Of a DNA stretch of 64,000 bases, positions 42,468 to 51,211 are shown piece by piece (position 1 is the stretch's first letter; each line of letters opens with the position of its first letter). The DNA is from Paludibacteraceae bacterium (GTDB lineage Bacteria > Bacteroidota > Bacteroidia > Bacteroidales > Paludibacteraceae): positions 1 to 64,000 of the forward strand of contig JAFYWK010000024.1 in the NCBI GenBank assembly GCA_017558065.1, given 5' to 3'. The notes beneath the pieces are model-generated. The model was not told the DNA's origin. It made no database searches and worked only from the letters and a program-made list of their open reading frames with translations. The translations under genes and the position numbers were made by a program.

Positions 42468-42511
42468 CGGGTCAAATGTGTATAAATATAAAAAACAATA
42501 AAATAGTCGTT

Positions 42512-43327
42512 ATGAAGAATCGTAAGTTTTTTCTAGTTTTGTTGGTGGCGTTCGCCCCTTTGTTCGTGAATGCGCAAACGCAAAACATTGAGTTGGGATT
42601 GCAAGTGGGAGCTGGCTTCTTCTTGGGAGAAAAGAATCCTGCTGATGGTTATACTCGTATCAATGAGTTTGCATGGATGCGTGACTCTGAGGGTATGCCT
42701 GCATTTGAGTCCTATGGATTTTTAGTGCGTTATCGTTTTGATTACCGTTGGACTTTGCAGGCTCAAGGTATGCGTCAACGTTTCCGTTTTAAGGAGGTAT
42801 CTGACCTTCATGAAGATGGTTTGTATTTCTACAATGGTGTCTGGAATCTGGATTTGATGGCAGAGTTTAACCTTCTTAAGTATGGTTTTGTAGAAAATAA
42901 AAATGCAAAGATTTATACAGTAACTCCTTATGTAGCATTTGGTTTGGGAACCTCATTGTACAACAAACATGCTACCTATCGTTGGGGCTTGAACGATGGC
43001 AAGATGAATAGCCCATATCCTATGATCAAAGCCAAGGATATGACCGCTGCGATGTACATACCGTTTGCGTTTGGTATGAAGTTGCGTATGGCATCTAACT
43101 GGCAATTCAAGGTGGCGTGCCAATACAACTTGTATCTGGTTAATGGTGATCTCAATGGTAGCACAGCTGGCTCTATCAAGGAGGGTACAGAGACTGTTTA
43201 TCCAAAAGGTGAAGGCGTAGAGTTGGGCGCTTTCAAGGCGGCAAGTACACATAATATCGTGGCGACGGTAGGTGTGATTTACAATCTTCCTGCTAATGGC
43301 CGTGGTGGTGCAATTGTTAATTACTAA
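42512..43327 (+). CDS. Outer-membrane beta-barrel protein
   Basis: 271 residues from ATG 42512 (MKNRKFFLVLLVAFAPLFVNAQ, a clean signal peptide); an earlier in-frame start would lie inside the promoter. The mature protein has alternating hydrophobic strands ending in aromatic residues (IELGLQVGAGFFLG, YGFLVRYRFDYRWTLQAQG, VTPYVAFGLGTSLY, AAMYIPFAFGMKLR, WQFKVACQYNLYLV), as expected for an 8- to 12-strand barrel. It resembles small PorT/OmpW-like barrels of Bacteroidota in style, but no named family can be assigned. The next gene is a paralog, and bamA follows in the same direction. Confidence 0.82.
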   Translation: MKNRKFFLVLLVAFAPLFVNAQTQNIELGLQVGAGFFLGEKNPADGYTRINEFAWMRDSEGMPAFESYGFLVRYRFDYRWTLQAQGMRQRFRFKEVSDLHEDGLYFYNGVWNLDLMAEFNLLKYGFVENKNAKIYTVTPYVAFGLGTSLYNKHATYRWGLNDGKMNSPYPMIKAKDMTAAMYIPFAFGMKLRMASNWQFKVACQYNLYLVNGDLNGSTAGSIKEGTETVYPKGEGVELGAFKAASTHNIVATVGVIYNLPANGRGGAIVNY

Positions 43328-43360
43328 TAGGCTATTAACTCGCGTAGTAAGGCTATATTA

Positions 43361-44128
43361 TTGCTTATATGGTGGGGCTTAGCGTGCCCCGCCATTCTTC
43401 GTGCTTCTGTCACAGAGTATATGTGTGAGGTAGGAGCGCAGGTGGGATGTGGCTATTATGTGGGAGATGCTTCTAAGATGATTTTCTCGAATCCTCGTGA
43501 AGTCTTAGGAGGGCAATTTCGATATAATTTCGATTCGCGTTGGGCTATGCAAATCAAGGCACAACGCCAGAGAATAGCTTTTGCTTATACGCCTTCTGCT
43601 ACAGAGGAACTGCCCCGTCCTGCTAAGGTGAGGTTTGTCACTCCTGCATGGCATGTAGATGCAACGGCAGAGTTCAATTTCTTCCGTTTTGGATTGCATC
43701 CATTTGATTCGCGGATTAAACCTATAACCCCTTTCATTAGTGTGGGAATAGGTATTAGTGCCCGCAATAAAGTGGCAACACGTGCACAGTCTGGTACGGT
43801 TACATACCCCTCATTCAAGTTCCTAAATATGAATAGCCCAGCGTTTTATGTTCCTATTGGAATTGGCGTGAAATGGAAGTTTGCAGAGCGTTGGCAATTG
43901 CAGGCATGTTGGCAGCATCAGATCTACTTGTCGGACAATCTGGAGGGTTATCTGCCAAAATATGACAATGAGAAGGCTATCAAGGATTATGGTCCTTCGT
44001 TGTTGAATAACCCCAATGATTTGAATGGAAGTAATCTCTTTAATAACGACTTGGTCTCCACGCTGACTGTTGGCGTTGTGTTTGAGTTTGGCAAACGCAC
44101 CAAAATGTGCTATTTCTGCGATGAATAA
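43361..44128 (+). CDS. Second outer-membrane barrel paralog, non-ATG start
   Basis: Paralog of the preceding gene: [65 protein letters not shown] line up with its strands. About 255 residues from TTG 43361. No ATG, GTG or TTG lies further upstream in frame, although the frame is open back to a TAG at 43328. From an ATT at 43334 it would read [24 protein letters not shown] with a proper basic signal start, only 7 bases after the previous stop. So an ATT start with translational coupling, or a damaged start, should be considered. Function unknown. Confidence 0.75.
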   Translation: MLIWWGLACPAILRASVTEYMCEVGAQVGCGYYVGDASKMIFSNPREVLGGQFRYNFDSRWAMQIKAQRQRIAFAYTPSATEELPRPAKVRFVTPAWHVDATAEFNFFRFGLHPFDSRIKPITPFISVGIGISARNKVATRAQSGTVTYPSFKFLNMNSPAFYVPIGIGVKWKFAERWQLQACWQHQIYLSDNLEGYLPKYDNEKAIKDYGPSLLNNPNDLNGSNLFNNDLVSTLTVGVVFEFGKRTKMCYFCDE

Positions 44129-44144
44129 TCCTTGTGACCTAAAT

Positions 44145-44885
44145 ATGAATTACAAAGAGCAAATACAGAAAAATCGAATCCCTCGTCATATCGCAATTAT
44201 CATGGATGGTAATGGGCGTTGGGCTAAGCGTCAAGGATTGGCGCGGATGTTTGGACACCGCCAAGGCGTAGAAACGGTTCATACTATTACGGAGGCAGCC
44301 GCTGCTTTGGGAATCGAGTATTTGACTTTATATGCGTTCTCGACCGAGAATTGGAATCGACCCAAAGAGGAGGTCGATGCCTTGATGGCTTTGCTGGTAG
44401 ATACGATTGCCAAGGAGACACCTACATTGATGAAGAACAATGTGTGTCTATCCACAATTGGCGATTTGAGCCGTCTGCCCGAGAATACACAGCGTAAGTT
44501 CCTAGATTGCATCAGCGAAACCAGTCAAAATACAGGACTTAACTTGGTGATTGCGCTCAGTTATAGCGCCCGTTGGGAGATTATTCAAGCTACCCGCAAT
44601 ATAGCCTCTGCACTGCAGAAAGGTGAGATATTAGTGGAGGATATCAACGAAGAAGTGCTCTCTTCGTATATGACCACTGCGCAGATGCCTGATCCAGATT
44701 TGCTGATTCGTACGAGCGGTGAACTGCGTATCAGTAACTTCTTGTTGTGGCAGTTGGCGTACTCGGAATTGTATTTCACCGATTGCCTGTGGCCAGAGTT
44801 TACAGAGGAAGAGTTCTATCGTGCCATAGTGGATTATCAACATAGAGAAAGAAGATTTGGAAAGACCAGTGAACAGATTCATTAA
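44145..44885 (+). CDS. uppS: Undecaprenyl diphosphate synthase
   Basis: Cis-prenyltransferase that makes the C55 lipid carrier for peptidoglycan and glycans. 246 residues from [17 protein letters not shown], the usual family length; starts upstream at 44121 and 44070 overlap the preceding gene. [16 protein letters not shown] contains the catalytic Asp; [14 protein letters not shown] and [22 protein letters not shown] are the other signature segments. Its end overlaps the bamA start, so the two are probably co-translated. Confidence 0.95.
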   Translation: MNYKEQIQKNRIPRHIAIIMDGNGRWAKRQGLARMFGHRQGVETVHTITEAAAALGIEYLTLYAFSTENWNRPKEEVDALMALLVDTIAKETPTLMKNNVCLSTIGDLSRLPENTQRKFLDCISETSQNTGLNLVIALSYSARWEIIQATRNIASALQKGEILVEDINEEVLSSYMTTAQMPDPDLLIRTSGELRISNFLLWQLAYSELYFTDCLWPEFTEEEFYRAIVDYQHRERRFGKTSEQIH

Positions 44886-47496
44886 CATTATATTGTGTTT
44901 GTTGTTTGCGTTGCCAATGGCAGCGCAAGATACATTGTCTTCTGCCTTGGATACTACAAAGGTGGAGCAGGCATCATTGCCCGTGATTGAATATACCATG
45001 CAGCGCAAAACATACGAGATTGCGGGTATTGAGGTGACTGGTGCTGAGAGTTATGAGGATTTTGTACTGATTGGATTCTCTGGATTGGCTGTTGGCGACA
45101 AGCTCGAAGTGCCTGGTGATCAGATTACTAAATCACTCAAACGCTTCTGGAAACAAGGACTGTTTTCTGATGTCAAGATCAAGGCTACTAAGATTGAGGG
45201 CGATAAGATCTGGTTAGAAATCGCCTTGAAGCAACGCCCACGTATCTCGGACATTGCGTACAACGGCTTGCGCAAATCTGAGGTGGAAGATATTGAGGTG
45301 AAAGTGGGTATTCAGAAGGGCGGACAGATGACACCTGACTTGGAAGATCGCGCCAACAAGGTGATTACCAAGTATCTGGAAGAAAAAGGATACCACGATG
45401 CCACCGTCCAAGTATTGCAGTTTGATGACAAAGACCACCCTGGCTATGTAAAAGTAGCGGTCAATATTGATAAGAAAATCAAGACCAAGGTGGGTCATAT
45501 ATACATTCAGGGCAACGAGGCACTGACGGATAACCAGATCAATTTCGCGATGAAGAAAACGAATGATAACAATATCATCAACTTCTTCCGCACCAAGAAA
45601 TTCGTTGCTACCGAATTTGAAAACGATAAGAAACTGGTCATTGAAAAATACAATGAGATTGGTTATCGCGATGCGATTATTACATCGGATAGTATTGTCC
45701 GCTCCCCAGAGGACTCCACACGTGTAGATGTCTATCTGACTGTAGATGAGGGACAAAAATATGTCTTTGGTAATATCAAGTGGGTGGGTAATACGGTCTA
45801 TCCTTACGATTATTTGGATGCAGTATTGGGTATTAAGAAAGGTGACACCTACAACCTCAAGGAACTCAACAAACGCCTAAGCGAGGATGATGACGCGGTG
45901 TCTAAACTCTATACCGACCAAGGTTATCTCTTCTTTAATGTAGATCCTGTGGAAGTGCGCATTGATAATGATTCTATTGATTTTGAGATGCGTATGTATG
46001 AGGGACAACCTGCTACCATTAATGCGGTTAATATAGTAGGTAACACGCGCGTGTACGAGCACGTAGTGCGTCGCGAACTTTATACTAAACCAGGTCAGCT
46101 GTATAGCCAGTCTGACATCATGCGCTCTCTGCGTGAATTGGCGCAGATGGGGCACTTTGACCAAGAGAAACTGGTGCCAGACATCCAACCCAATGTGGAA
46201 GATGGTACGGTGGATATTACCTACCAATTGGAAACCAAATCCAGCGACCAAATCGAGTTCTCACTCGGTTGGGGTGCTACAGGTCTGGTGGGTTCGTTGG
46301 GATTGAAGTTTACCAACTTCGCTATCCAAAACCTCTTCAATCCTAAGAGCTATCGTATTGTGCCACAGGGCGAAGGCCAAACTTTTAGTATCAATGCCCG
46401 CACCAACGGTGTGTACTACACCTCTGCCTCTATCAGTTTCTTGGAACCTTGGTTAGGCGGCAAACGCCCTAACTCATTGAGTGCAAGCATTTTCTTTGCA
46501 TCGCAAACGGGATATTCGGATCGCTATTACCAAGCTTATCAGAATCTCTATAATACCTATTATAATTATTATGCCTACTCGGGCAATTCCAACTATTTGC
46601 AACAATTGCAAGAGTCGGAGGCGGACCCCAACAAGTACCTTCGCACCTTGGGTGTAAGTGTCGGATATGGTAAACGACTCAGTTGGCCAGATGACTATTT
46701 CACGTTCTATGGCGAGTTGAGTTACCAGTTGTATATGATGAAGGACTGGCCATACATGATTCTGACGGACGGTACGAGCCACAATTTTGCCATCAATCTC
46801 CAACTCTCTCGATCCAGTATCGACAACCCTATCTATACGCGCCGTGGATCGCAATTCACCTTGGGATTGAAGATTACGCCGCCATATTCGCTCATAAAGG
46901 GACATACCGATGCCGATTATGCTAAAATGACTCCTTCGGAGAAGTATAATTTCTTGGAGTATCACAAGTGGAAGTTCTCGGGCAAAGTCTTCACGCCGCT
47001 GACACCTGATTCGAAGTTTGTCTTGATGACACGTGCAGAGTTTGGATATTTAGGTCACTATAATAGAAACGTGAAATCGCCATTCGAGAGTTTCTACATG
47101 GGTGGTGATGGTATGTCTGGATATTCCAGCTATTCTACAGAGTATATCTCCATGCGTGGTTATCAGTCGGGCTCGCTGACTCCGTATGATGAGGCCACAG
47201 GACGAAATATGGGATACGTGTACAACAAATTTACAATGGAGCTCCGCTATCCTATTTCTCTTGAGCAGAATGCTACTATTTGGGCATTGGCGTTTGTTGA
47301 GGCAGGTAACTGTTTTGCGGACATCAAGGACTATAACCCATTCAATCTCAAACGCTCGGCAGGTGTAGGTGTGCGCCTCTTCTTGCCTATGTTTGGTCTT
47401 ATGGGTATCGACTGGGGCTGGGGTTTCGACCCTATCAACGGCTCCAATCAATATGGTGGATCACAATTCCACTTCGTGTTAGGACAAGAATTATAA
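44869..47496 (+). CDS. bamA: Outer-membrane protein assembly factor BamA
   Basis: Central Omp85 protein that inserts barrels into the outer membrane. About 875 residues. Start is GTG 44869 ([20 protein letters not shown] as signal) or TTG 44857, both inside the end of uppS. Five POTRA domains follow to about residue 450 (for example [73 protein letters not shown]), then the barrel ([23 protein letters not shown]) ending [12 protein letters not shown]. Two skp genes follow, the usual partner arrangement. Confidence 0.96.
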   Translation: MNRFINIILCLLFALPMAAQDTLSSALDTTKVEQASLPVIEYTMQRKTYEIAGIEVTGAESYEDFVLIGFSGLAVGDKLEVPGDQITKSLKRFWKQGLFSDVKIKATKIEGDKIWLEIALKQRPRISDIAYNGLRKSEVEDIEVKVGIQKGGQMTPDLEDRANKVITKYLEEKGYHDATVQVLQFDDKDHPGYVKVAVNIDKKIKTKVGHIYIQGNEALTDNQINFAMKKTNDNNIINFFRTKKFVATEFENDKKLVIEKYNEIGYRDAIITSDSIVRSPEDSTRVDVYLTVDEGQKYVFGNIKWVGNTVYPYDYLDAVLGIKKGDTYNLKELNKRLSEDDDAVSKLYTDQGYLFFNVDPVEVRIDNDSIDFEMRMYEGQPATINAVNIVGNTRVYEHVVRRELYTKPGQLYSQSDIMRSLRELAQMGHFDQEKLVPDIQPNVEDGTVDITYQLETKSSDQIEFSLGWGATGLVGSLGLKFTNFAIQNLFNPKSYRIVPQGEGQTFSINARTNGVYYTSASISFLEPWLGGKRPNSLSASIFFASQTGYSDRYYQAYQNLYNTYYNYYAYSGNSNYLQQLQESEADPNKYLRTLGVSVGYGKRLSWPDDYFTFYGELSYQLYMMKDWPYMILTDGTSHNFAINLQLSRSSIDNPIYTRRGSQFTLGLKITPPYSLIKGHTDADYAKMTPSEKYNFLEYHKWKFSGKVFTPLTPDSKFVLMTRAEFGYLGHYNRNVKSPFESFYMGGDGMSGYSSYSTEYISMRGYQSGSLTPYDEATGRNMGYVYNKFTMELRYPISLEQNATIWALAFVEAGNCFADIKDYNPFNLKRSAGVGVRLFLPMFGLMGIDWGWGFDPINGSNQYGGSQFHFVLGQEL

Positions 47497-47507
47497 TTTT
47501 TACATAT

Positions 47508-48029
47508 ATGAAACGATTATTTTTGCTTATTATATTGGCATGTGGCGCGTGGCTGTCCAACATTGATGCACAAAAGTTTGCAGCTGCTTATCTGGATATG
47601 CAGTATATATTGAAGAATCTGCCACAATATGAGACGGCTAACGAACAACTCACCATGATCTCCAAGCGTTGGCAAAAGGAGATTGATGTGGCGCAACAGG
47701 AAGTACAGATCTTGACAAGCAACTATCAGACTGAACAGATTTTCTTGTCGGCAGATATGAAGCAGAAGAGAGAAAGCGAGATTCTGGAAAAAGAGCGTTA
47801 TGTGCTCGAACTCAAGCGCAAGTATTTTGGCGAGGGGGGCGAGTGGTACAAAAAACGTGAGTCCTTGCTCAAACCTATCCAAGAAGAGATTTATAACGTG
47901 GTACAAGAGATTGCTGCCGAAAAACGTTATGATATTATCAAGGACCGTTCGGCGGATCCCAGTTTGATTTATATGTCAAGCCGATTGGATATTTCAGAAC
48001 AGGTGTTGGAGAGATTGGGCGCAAAATAG
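47508..48029 (+). CDS. OmpH/Skp-family periplasmic chaperone
   Basis: 173 residues. Signal peptide RLFLLIILACGAWLSNIDAQ, then FAAAYLDMQYILKNLPQYE as the typical core strand, a long charged helical pair (about residues 45-125) with an EKERYVLELKRKYFGEGGEWYKKR turn, and a C-terminal AAEKRYDIIKDRSADPSLIYMSSRLDIS return to the core. It binds nascent outer-membrane proteins in the periplasm. It follows bamA by 11 bases and precedes a second paralog. Confidence 0.92.
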   Translation: MKRLFLLIILACGAWLSNIDAQKFAAAYLDMQYILKNLPQYETANEQLTMISKRWQKEIDVAQQEVQILTSNYQTEQIFLSADMKQKRESEILEKERYVLELKRKYFGEGGEWYKKRESLLKPIQEEIYNVVQEIAAEKRYDIIKDRSADPSLIYMSSRLDISEQVLERLGAK

Positions 48030-48088
48030 CCACACGCACCACACAGCAAAAAAGAATCTGAATAATATTAACAAAAAAAGATAAAACG

Positions 48089-48580
48089 ATGAAAAAAATT
48101 ATTTTTATGCTGGCTTTGGTATTGCCAATGCTCGTAAATGCTCAAAAATTAGGACACATTAATTCACAAGAACTCTTGGCTGCAATGCCCGAACTCAAAG
48201 ACATGCAAGCAAAATTGGATACCTTGGCAGGTCAATACGAGGTTCAGTTTGCTAACATGCAAGAGGAGTTCAATAAGAAAGTAGCTGAGTTCCAACAACA
48301 ACAATCTACTATGACTGCTGGTGTTCGTGAGTTCCGTCAACAAGAGATTGCTGAGATGGAGCAACGCATCTATATCTTCCGCGAGACTGCGCAAAAGGAT
48401 ATTCAGTCAAAGCAACAAGAGTTCCTTATGCCTATTCAAAAGCGCATGCTGGATGCTATCCAAAAGGTCGGTGCTGCTGAGGGTTGCACATATGTTTTTG
48501 ACTCAATGGCTATGCTCTACATCTCACCAGATGCTCTCAATCTTATGCCATTGGTTAAGAAAGAGTTAGGCATCCAATAA
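48089..48580 (+). CDS. OmpH/Skp-family periplasmic chaperone, second copy
   Basis: 163 residues. Signal peptide (IIFMLALVLPMLVNAQ), then KLGHINSQELLAAMPELKDMQ, the canonical Skp opening, a Gln/Glu-rich helical hairpin (FQQQQSTMTAGVREFRQQEIAEMEQR) and a C-terminal VGAAEGCTYVFDSMAMLYISPDA segment. Closer to standard Skp than the gene before it. Its codon choice suggests high expression. A junction repeat follows directly. Confidence 0.94.
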   Translation: MKKIIFMLALVLPMLVNAQKLGHINSQELLAAMPELKDMQAKLDTLAGQYEVQFANMQEEFNKKVAEFQQQQSTMTAGVREFRQQEIAEMEQRIYIFRETAQKDIQSKQQEFLMPIQKRMLDAIQKVGAAEGCTYVFDSMAMLYISPDALNLMPLVKKELGIQ

Positions 48581-48616
48581 TAACTATCAACTGTCAACTA
48601 TAAACTGTCAACTGTA
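48581..48616. repeat. CTATCAACTGTCAACTATAAACTG-type junction repeat
   Basis: CAACTGT/CAACTATAAACTGT units fill the gap between skp and the small gene, up to its ATG. Related DNA lies at 38204-38230 (TTTATAGTTTATAGTTG) and near 2040-2065. Confidence 0.75.
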
Positions 48617-48742
48617 ATGGCTGACGGCTATTTGGAATCTCACTATGCTGAATACGAACAACGTAAGGCAGCATGGCTCAAAAAAAAGAAAAAAATAAAG
48701 CCTCGTCCCTTGGTTGAAAAACCAGAGGACGAAGCCTTATAA
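48617..48742 (+). CDS. Small basic protein of 41 residues
   Basis: ATG to TAA encodes MADGYLESHYAEYEQRKAAW followed by a lysine run (LKKKKKIKPRP) and an acidic end (EKPEDEAL). The amphipathic start with a YxEYE.RKAAW pattern looks like a real protein, and I have an uncertain memory of similar small proteins in Bacteroidota. It is embedded between two junction repeats of different families, in the direction of the neighbouring genes. No function can be proposed; the lysine-rich middle would suit nucleic-acid or ribosome contact. Confidence 0.6.
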   Translation: MADGYLESHYAEYEQRKAAWLKKKKKIKPRPLVEKPEDEAL

Positions 48743-48790
48743 ATACAACTCTAAACAACTCTACACAATTCTACACAACTTTACACAACT
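48743..48790. repeat. 10-bp tandem repeat AACTCTACAC up to the MFS start codon
   Basis: Units AACTCTAAAC, AACTCTACAC, AATTCTACAC and AACTTTACAC repeat with 10-bp period and run directly into AACTATG, the MFS start. Confidence 0.85.
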
Positions 48791-50164
48791 ATGACTCAAC
48801 AACTTCAACAAACTCTCCGCGATTCTGCTCTCGCGCGTTGGACAGTCCTCGTGCTTGTGGCTTCGATGATGTTCTTCGCTTACATGTTTGTGGACATCCT
48901 ATCTCCTTTGGCTTCTGTGCTCAATGACACGCTTGGTTGGGATCAAGGTGTCTTCGGTACATACGCATCTGCGGAATATATCCTGTGTGTCTTTGGTTTC
49001 CTCATTTTTGCAGGAATCATTCTCGATAAAATGGGTGTCCGCTTCACGGGCTTGCTTTCTGCGGGCTTGATGGTGCTCGGCGCATCTATCAAATATATCG
49101 GTATCTCCGACTGGTTTGATGCCAACAATATCGTATGGCTCAACTCTTGGTGGACTGCTATGCCAGGTTCTGCTAAGATGGCTGCTTTCGGTTTCATGAT
49201 CTTCGGTTGCGGCTGCGAGATGGCTGGTACTACCGTTAGTAAGATTCTCGCTAAGTGGTTCAAGGGTAAAGAGATGGCGCTCGCTATGGGTCTTGAGATG
49301 GCTATCGCACGTATTGGTGTGTTTGCTGCCATGGCGTTCTCTCCTGCTATCAGCGAGCATTTCGCAGTCAATGGTAATCCATCTGTAGTGGCTTCATTGC
49401 TTTTCGCTGCCCTCTTGCTCGTAGTTGGCTTGCTTAACTTCTTCGTGTTCACTATCATGGATGCCAAGTTCGACAAGCAACTTGTGGCTATTGGTGAGGC
49501 TACTGATATGCACGACCCTGAGGATGAGTTCCATGTGTCTGACCTCGGTAAGATCTTCTCCAGCAAGATGTTCTGGATCATCGCGCTCTTGTGCGTACTC
49601 TATTATTCAGCCATCTTCCCATTCCAACGCTTTGCAACCAACTTCCTTGAGGAGACTCTCATGATTAGCAATGCGGAGGCATCTGGTTTGTTCAAATGGT
49701 TCCCAATCTTGGCGATGGTTTTGACCCCATTCCTCGGTATGTTTATTGACTATAAGGGTAAGGGTGCTTCCATGATGATGGTAGGTGCGGTTATCATGGT
49801 TATCTGCCATAGTATCTTCGCATTCGTTTTGCCTGCTTTCCCAAGCAAGACATTGGCTCTCTGCACGATTTTGGTGTTGGGAGTAAGCTTCTCTTTGGTT
49901 CCAGCGTCTATGTGGCCTTCAGTTCCAAAGATCATTGATGAGAAGATCTTGGGTTCGGCTTATTGCTTGATTTTCTGGGTTCAAAACATTGGCTTGTGCT
50001 TAGTTCCAATGTTGATTGGTTCGCTCCGCGTTTCTACCAACGGCTATGTAGTGCCAATGATTGTCTTCGCTTCGTTTGGCGTCTTGGCATTCTTGCTCAG
50101 CCTTGCTCTCAAGGTAGAAGATAAGAAGAAAGGCTACGGCCTCGAATTGCCAAACAAAAAATAA
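48791..50164 (+). CDS. Major facilitator superfamily transporter
   Basis: 457 residues with about twelve hydrophobic helices. After a short cytoplasmic start, helix 1 (WTVLVLVASMMFFAYMFVDI) is followed by the loop 2-3 motif LDKMGVRFTGLL (the MFS GxLaDkxGrr region in variant form). Helix 4/5 is FMIFGCGCEMAGTTVSKILAKWFKGKEMALAMG, and a hydrophilic central loop (about residues 225-250: DMHDPEDEFHVSDLGKIF) separates the two halves. It ends with a basic tail. The substrate cannot be told. A good terminator follows; no promoter is visible in the repeat upstream. Confidence 0.9.
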   Translation: MTQQLQQTLRDSALARWTVLVLVASMMFFAYMFVDILSPLASVLNDTLGWDQGVFGTYASAEYILCVFGFLIFAGIILDKMGVRFTGLLSAGLMVLGASIKYIGISDWFDANNIVWLNSWWTAMPGSAKMAAFGFMIFGCGCEMAGTTVSKILAKWFKGKEMALAMGLEMAIARIGVFAAMAFSPAISEHFAVNGNPSVVASLLFAALLLVVGLLNFFVFTIMDAKFDKQLVAIGEATDMHDPEDEFHVSDLGKIFSSKMFWIIALLCVLYYSAIFPFQRFATNFLEETLMISNAEASGLFKWFPILAMVLTPFLGMFIDYKGKGASMMMVGAVIMVICHSIFAFVLPAFPSKTLALCTILVLGVSFSLVPASMWPSVPKIIDEKILGSAYCLIFWVQNIGLCLVPMLIGSLRVSTNGYVVPMIVFASFGVLAFLLSLALKVEDKKKGYGLELPNKK

Positions 50165-50210
50165 GAATAAGATTGTGCACTAACTTGGTGCTGAATTAGA
50201 AATATCTACT

Positions 50211-50253
50211 AATCGCCATTTATGTTTTGGGACATAGATGGCGATTTTTTTCT
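50211..50253 (+). terminator. Intrinsic terminator after the MFS gene
   Basis: AATCGCCAT (50211-50219) pairs with ATGGCGATT (50238-50246), with inner TATGT/ACATA, followed by a T-run. Confidence 0.88.
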
Positions 50254-50283
50254 AAACACAGTTCTATAGATCTCTAGTATATT

Positions 50284-50338
50284 ACGCACTATTCACGCAC
50301 AATAGACGGACAATACACGTACAATAAGCGCACAATTC
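50284..50338. repeat. Degenerate tandem repeat, 5 units of 11 bp
   Basis: Five contiguous 11-bp units of pattern ACGnACAATAn, the first with CACTATTC and the last GCGCACAATTC. It lies 56 bases upstream of the lipoprotein promoter. Confidence 0.85.
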
Positions 50339-50393
50339 CTTTCGTTTTCTTGGCGGAGGATAGAGAGTTGATGAAAACTTTTTCCTCTCAAAA

Positions 50394-50425
50394 TTTGCAA
50401 ATCTGCAAATTTTGTTGTACCTTTG
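50394..50425 (+). promoter_or_regulatory. Promoter of the lipoprotein gene
   Basis: TTTG (50394-50397), 20 bases, then TACCTTTG (50418-50425). The transcript begins with a leader of about 160 bases. Confidence 0.85.
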
Positions 50426-50431
50426 CACCCG

Positions 50432-50593
50432 AAGTAGGATGATAGGGCCCTTGTTTATAACAAAGAGCTACCGATGCGGGCTACAGACCTATGCCATATC
50501 GGAGCCAAGATGGCAAGCATTGCACCAACATCTTCGCCATATATTTATGATCATCGATGCTTCCAAACGATAACGATAATAAAAACTACTTAT
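50432..50593 (+). promoter_or_regulatory. Structured 5' leader of the lipoprotein gene, possible cis-regulatory RNA
   Basis: The leader holds a TTGTT/AACAA hairpin (50451-50463) and a stem GCT-A-CCGAT (50467-50475) with ATCGG-AGC (50498-50505). TGCCAT (50492-50497) in its loop can also pair with ATGGCA (50510-50515) beyond the stem, giving either a pseudoknot or two competing folds. No known riboswitch is recognised. No ORF-like signal peptide or domain is encoded in it, although an in-frame ATG exists at 50474. Confidence 0.45.
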
Positions 50594-51097
50594 ATGAAAA
50601 AAATCTTATTCTTTTTTATTGCCGCATTGGCTCTAACTGGATGTGGAGCATTGAAACCTACCACATGTTCCGTGCAACCTAATTTCTTCAAGTATCGCTA
50701 TGTCTATATCATGCCTACGGGTTCTGTTACGGGCAGTACAAGTGTTTACACCTCTTATGTTGACAACCGTGTGCATGGTGGCGTGACCCGCACAGCCAAC
50801 CCTTCTGATATTATGTCAGGTACCCTCATGCAAAAGGGCTTTACTATATTGCCTCAACTCGACCAAAACAAGTTGGAGGAGACTCTCGTGCTCAGCTATG
50901 GCGAGACTGGGCATCGTGATGTGGGATTCCTTTGGCTATCTACTTCTACCAGCATCATTATTCAATTCCGCGATGCGCAAACCAATGACCTGATCGCTTC
51001 CGCAGAAGCTGAGGACTTTGGTTCTACCGAGGCAGATAACGTACGATATGCCATCCAAAAGGCGTTAGATGCAATCTTCTCACACCCAAGATATTAA
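50594..51097 (+). CDS. Small lipoprotein, function unknown
   Basis: 167 residues from ATG 50594. Lipoprotein signal KKILFFFIAALALTGC with Cys17. The mature part reads FFKYRYVYIMPTGSVTGSTS, with Gly-rich SGTLMQKGFTILPQL, LVLSYGETGHRDVGF and ATSTSIIIQFRDAQTNDLIASAEAEDFG-like beta pattern. This resembles the many Bacteroidota lipoproteins with a DUF4136-like or LptE-like small alpha/beta fold, but I cannot name the family. A longer reading from 50474 would put the signal peptide at residue 41 and is rejected. It stands alone between its own promoter and the murF promoter. Confidence 0.78.
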   Translation: MKKILFFFIAALALTGCGALKPTTCSVQPNFFKYRYVYIMPTGSVTGSTSVYTSYVDNRVHGGVTRTANPSDIMSGTLMQKGFTILPQLDQNKLEETLVLSYGETGHRDVGFLWLSTSTSIIIQFRDAQTNDLIASAEAEDFGSTEADNVRYAIQKALDAIFSHPRY

Positions 51098-51157
51098 CTA
51101 ACCCTGTATGCATGGGATACTGAGCACCCTCTAATCCGTACCCTGCAAGAGATTTAA

Positions 51158-51189
51158 TGTGCAATCAGGAAGCTTTTGTTGTACCTTTG
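51158..51189 (+). promoter_or_regulatory. Probable promoter of murF
   Basis: TACCTTTG (51182-51189) is a perfect -7 element 23 bases before the ATG. At the expected upstream position (51158-51161) the bases are TGTG-like rather than TTTG, so the upstream element is weak. Confidence 0.65.
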
Positions 51190-51211
51190 CGCGTTGAAAT
51201 AAAATGACACT

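Noticed and set aside
42437..42511. Longer start of the first barrel gene
   Set aside because: The added codons cover the promoter and place residues before a clean signal peptide.
50474..50593. Longer reading of the lipoprotein from an upstream ATG
   Set aside because: The lipoprotein signal would start only at residue 41; the region folds as a leader instead.
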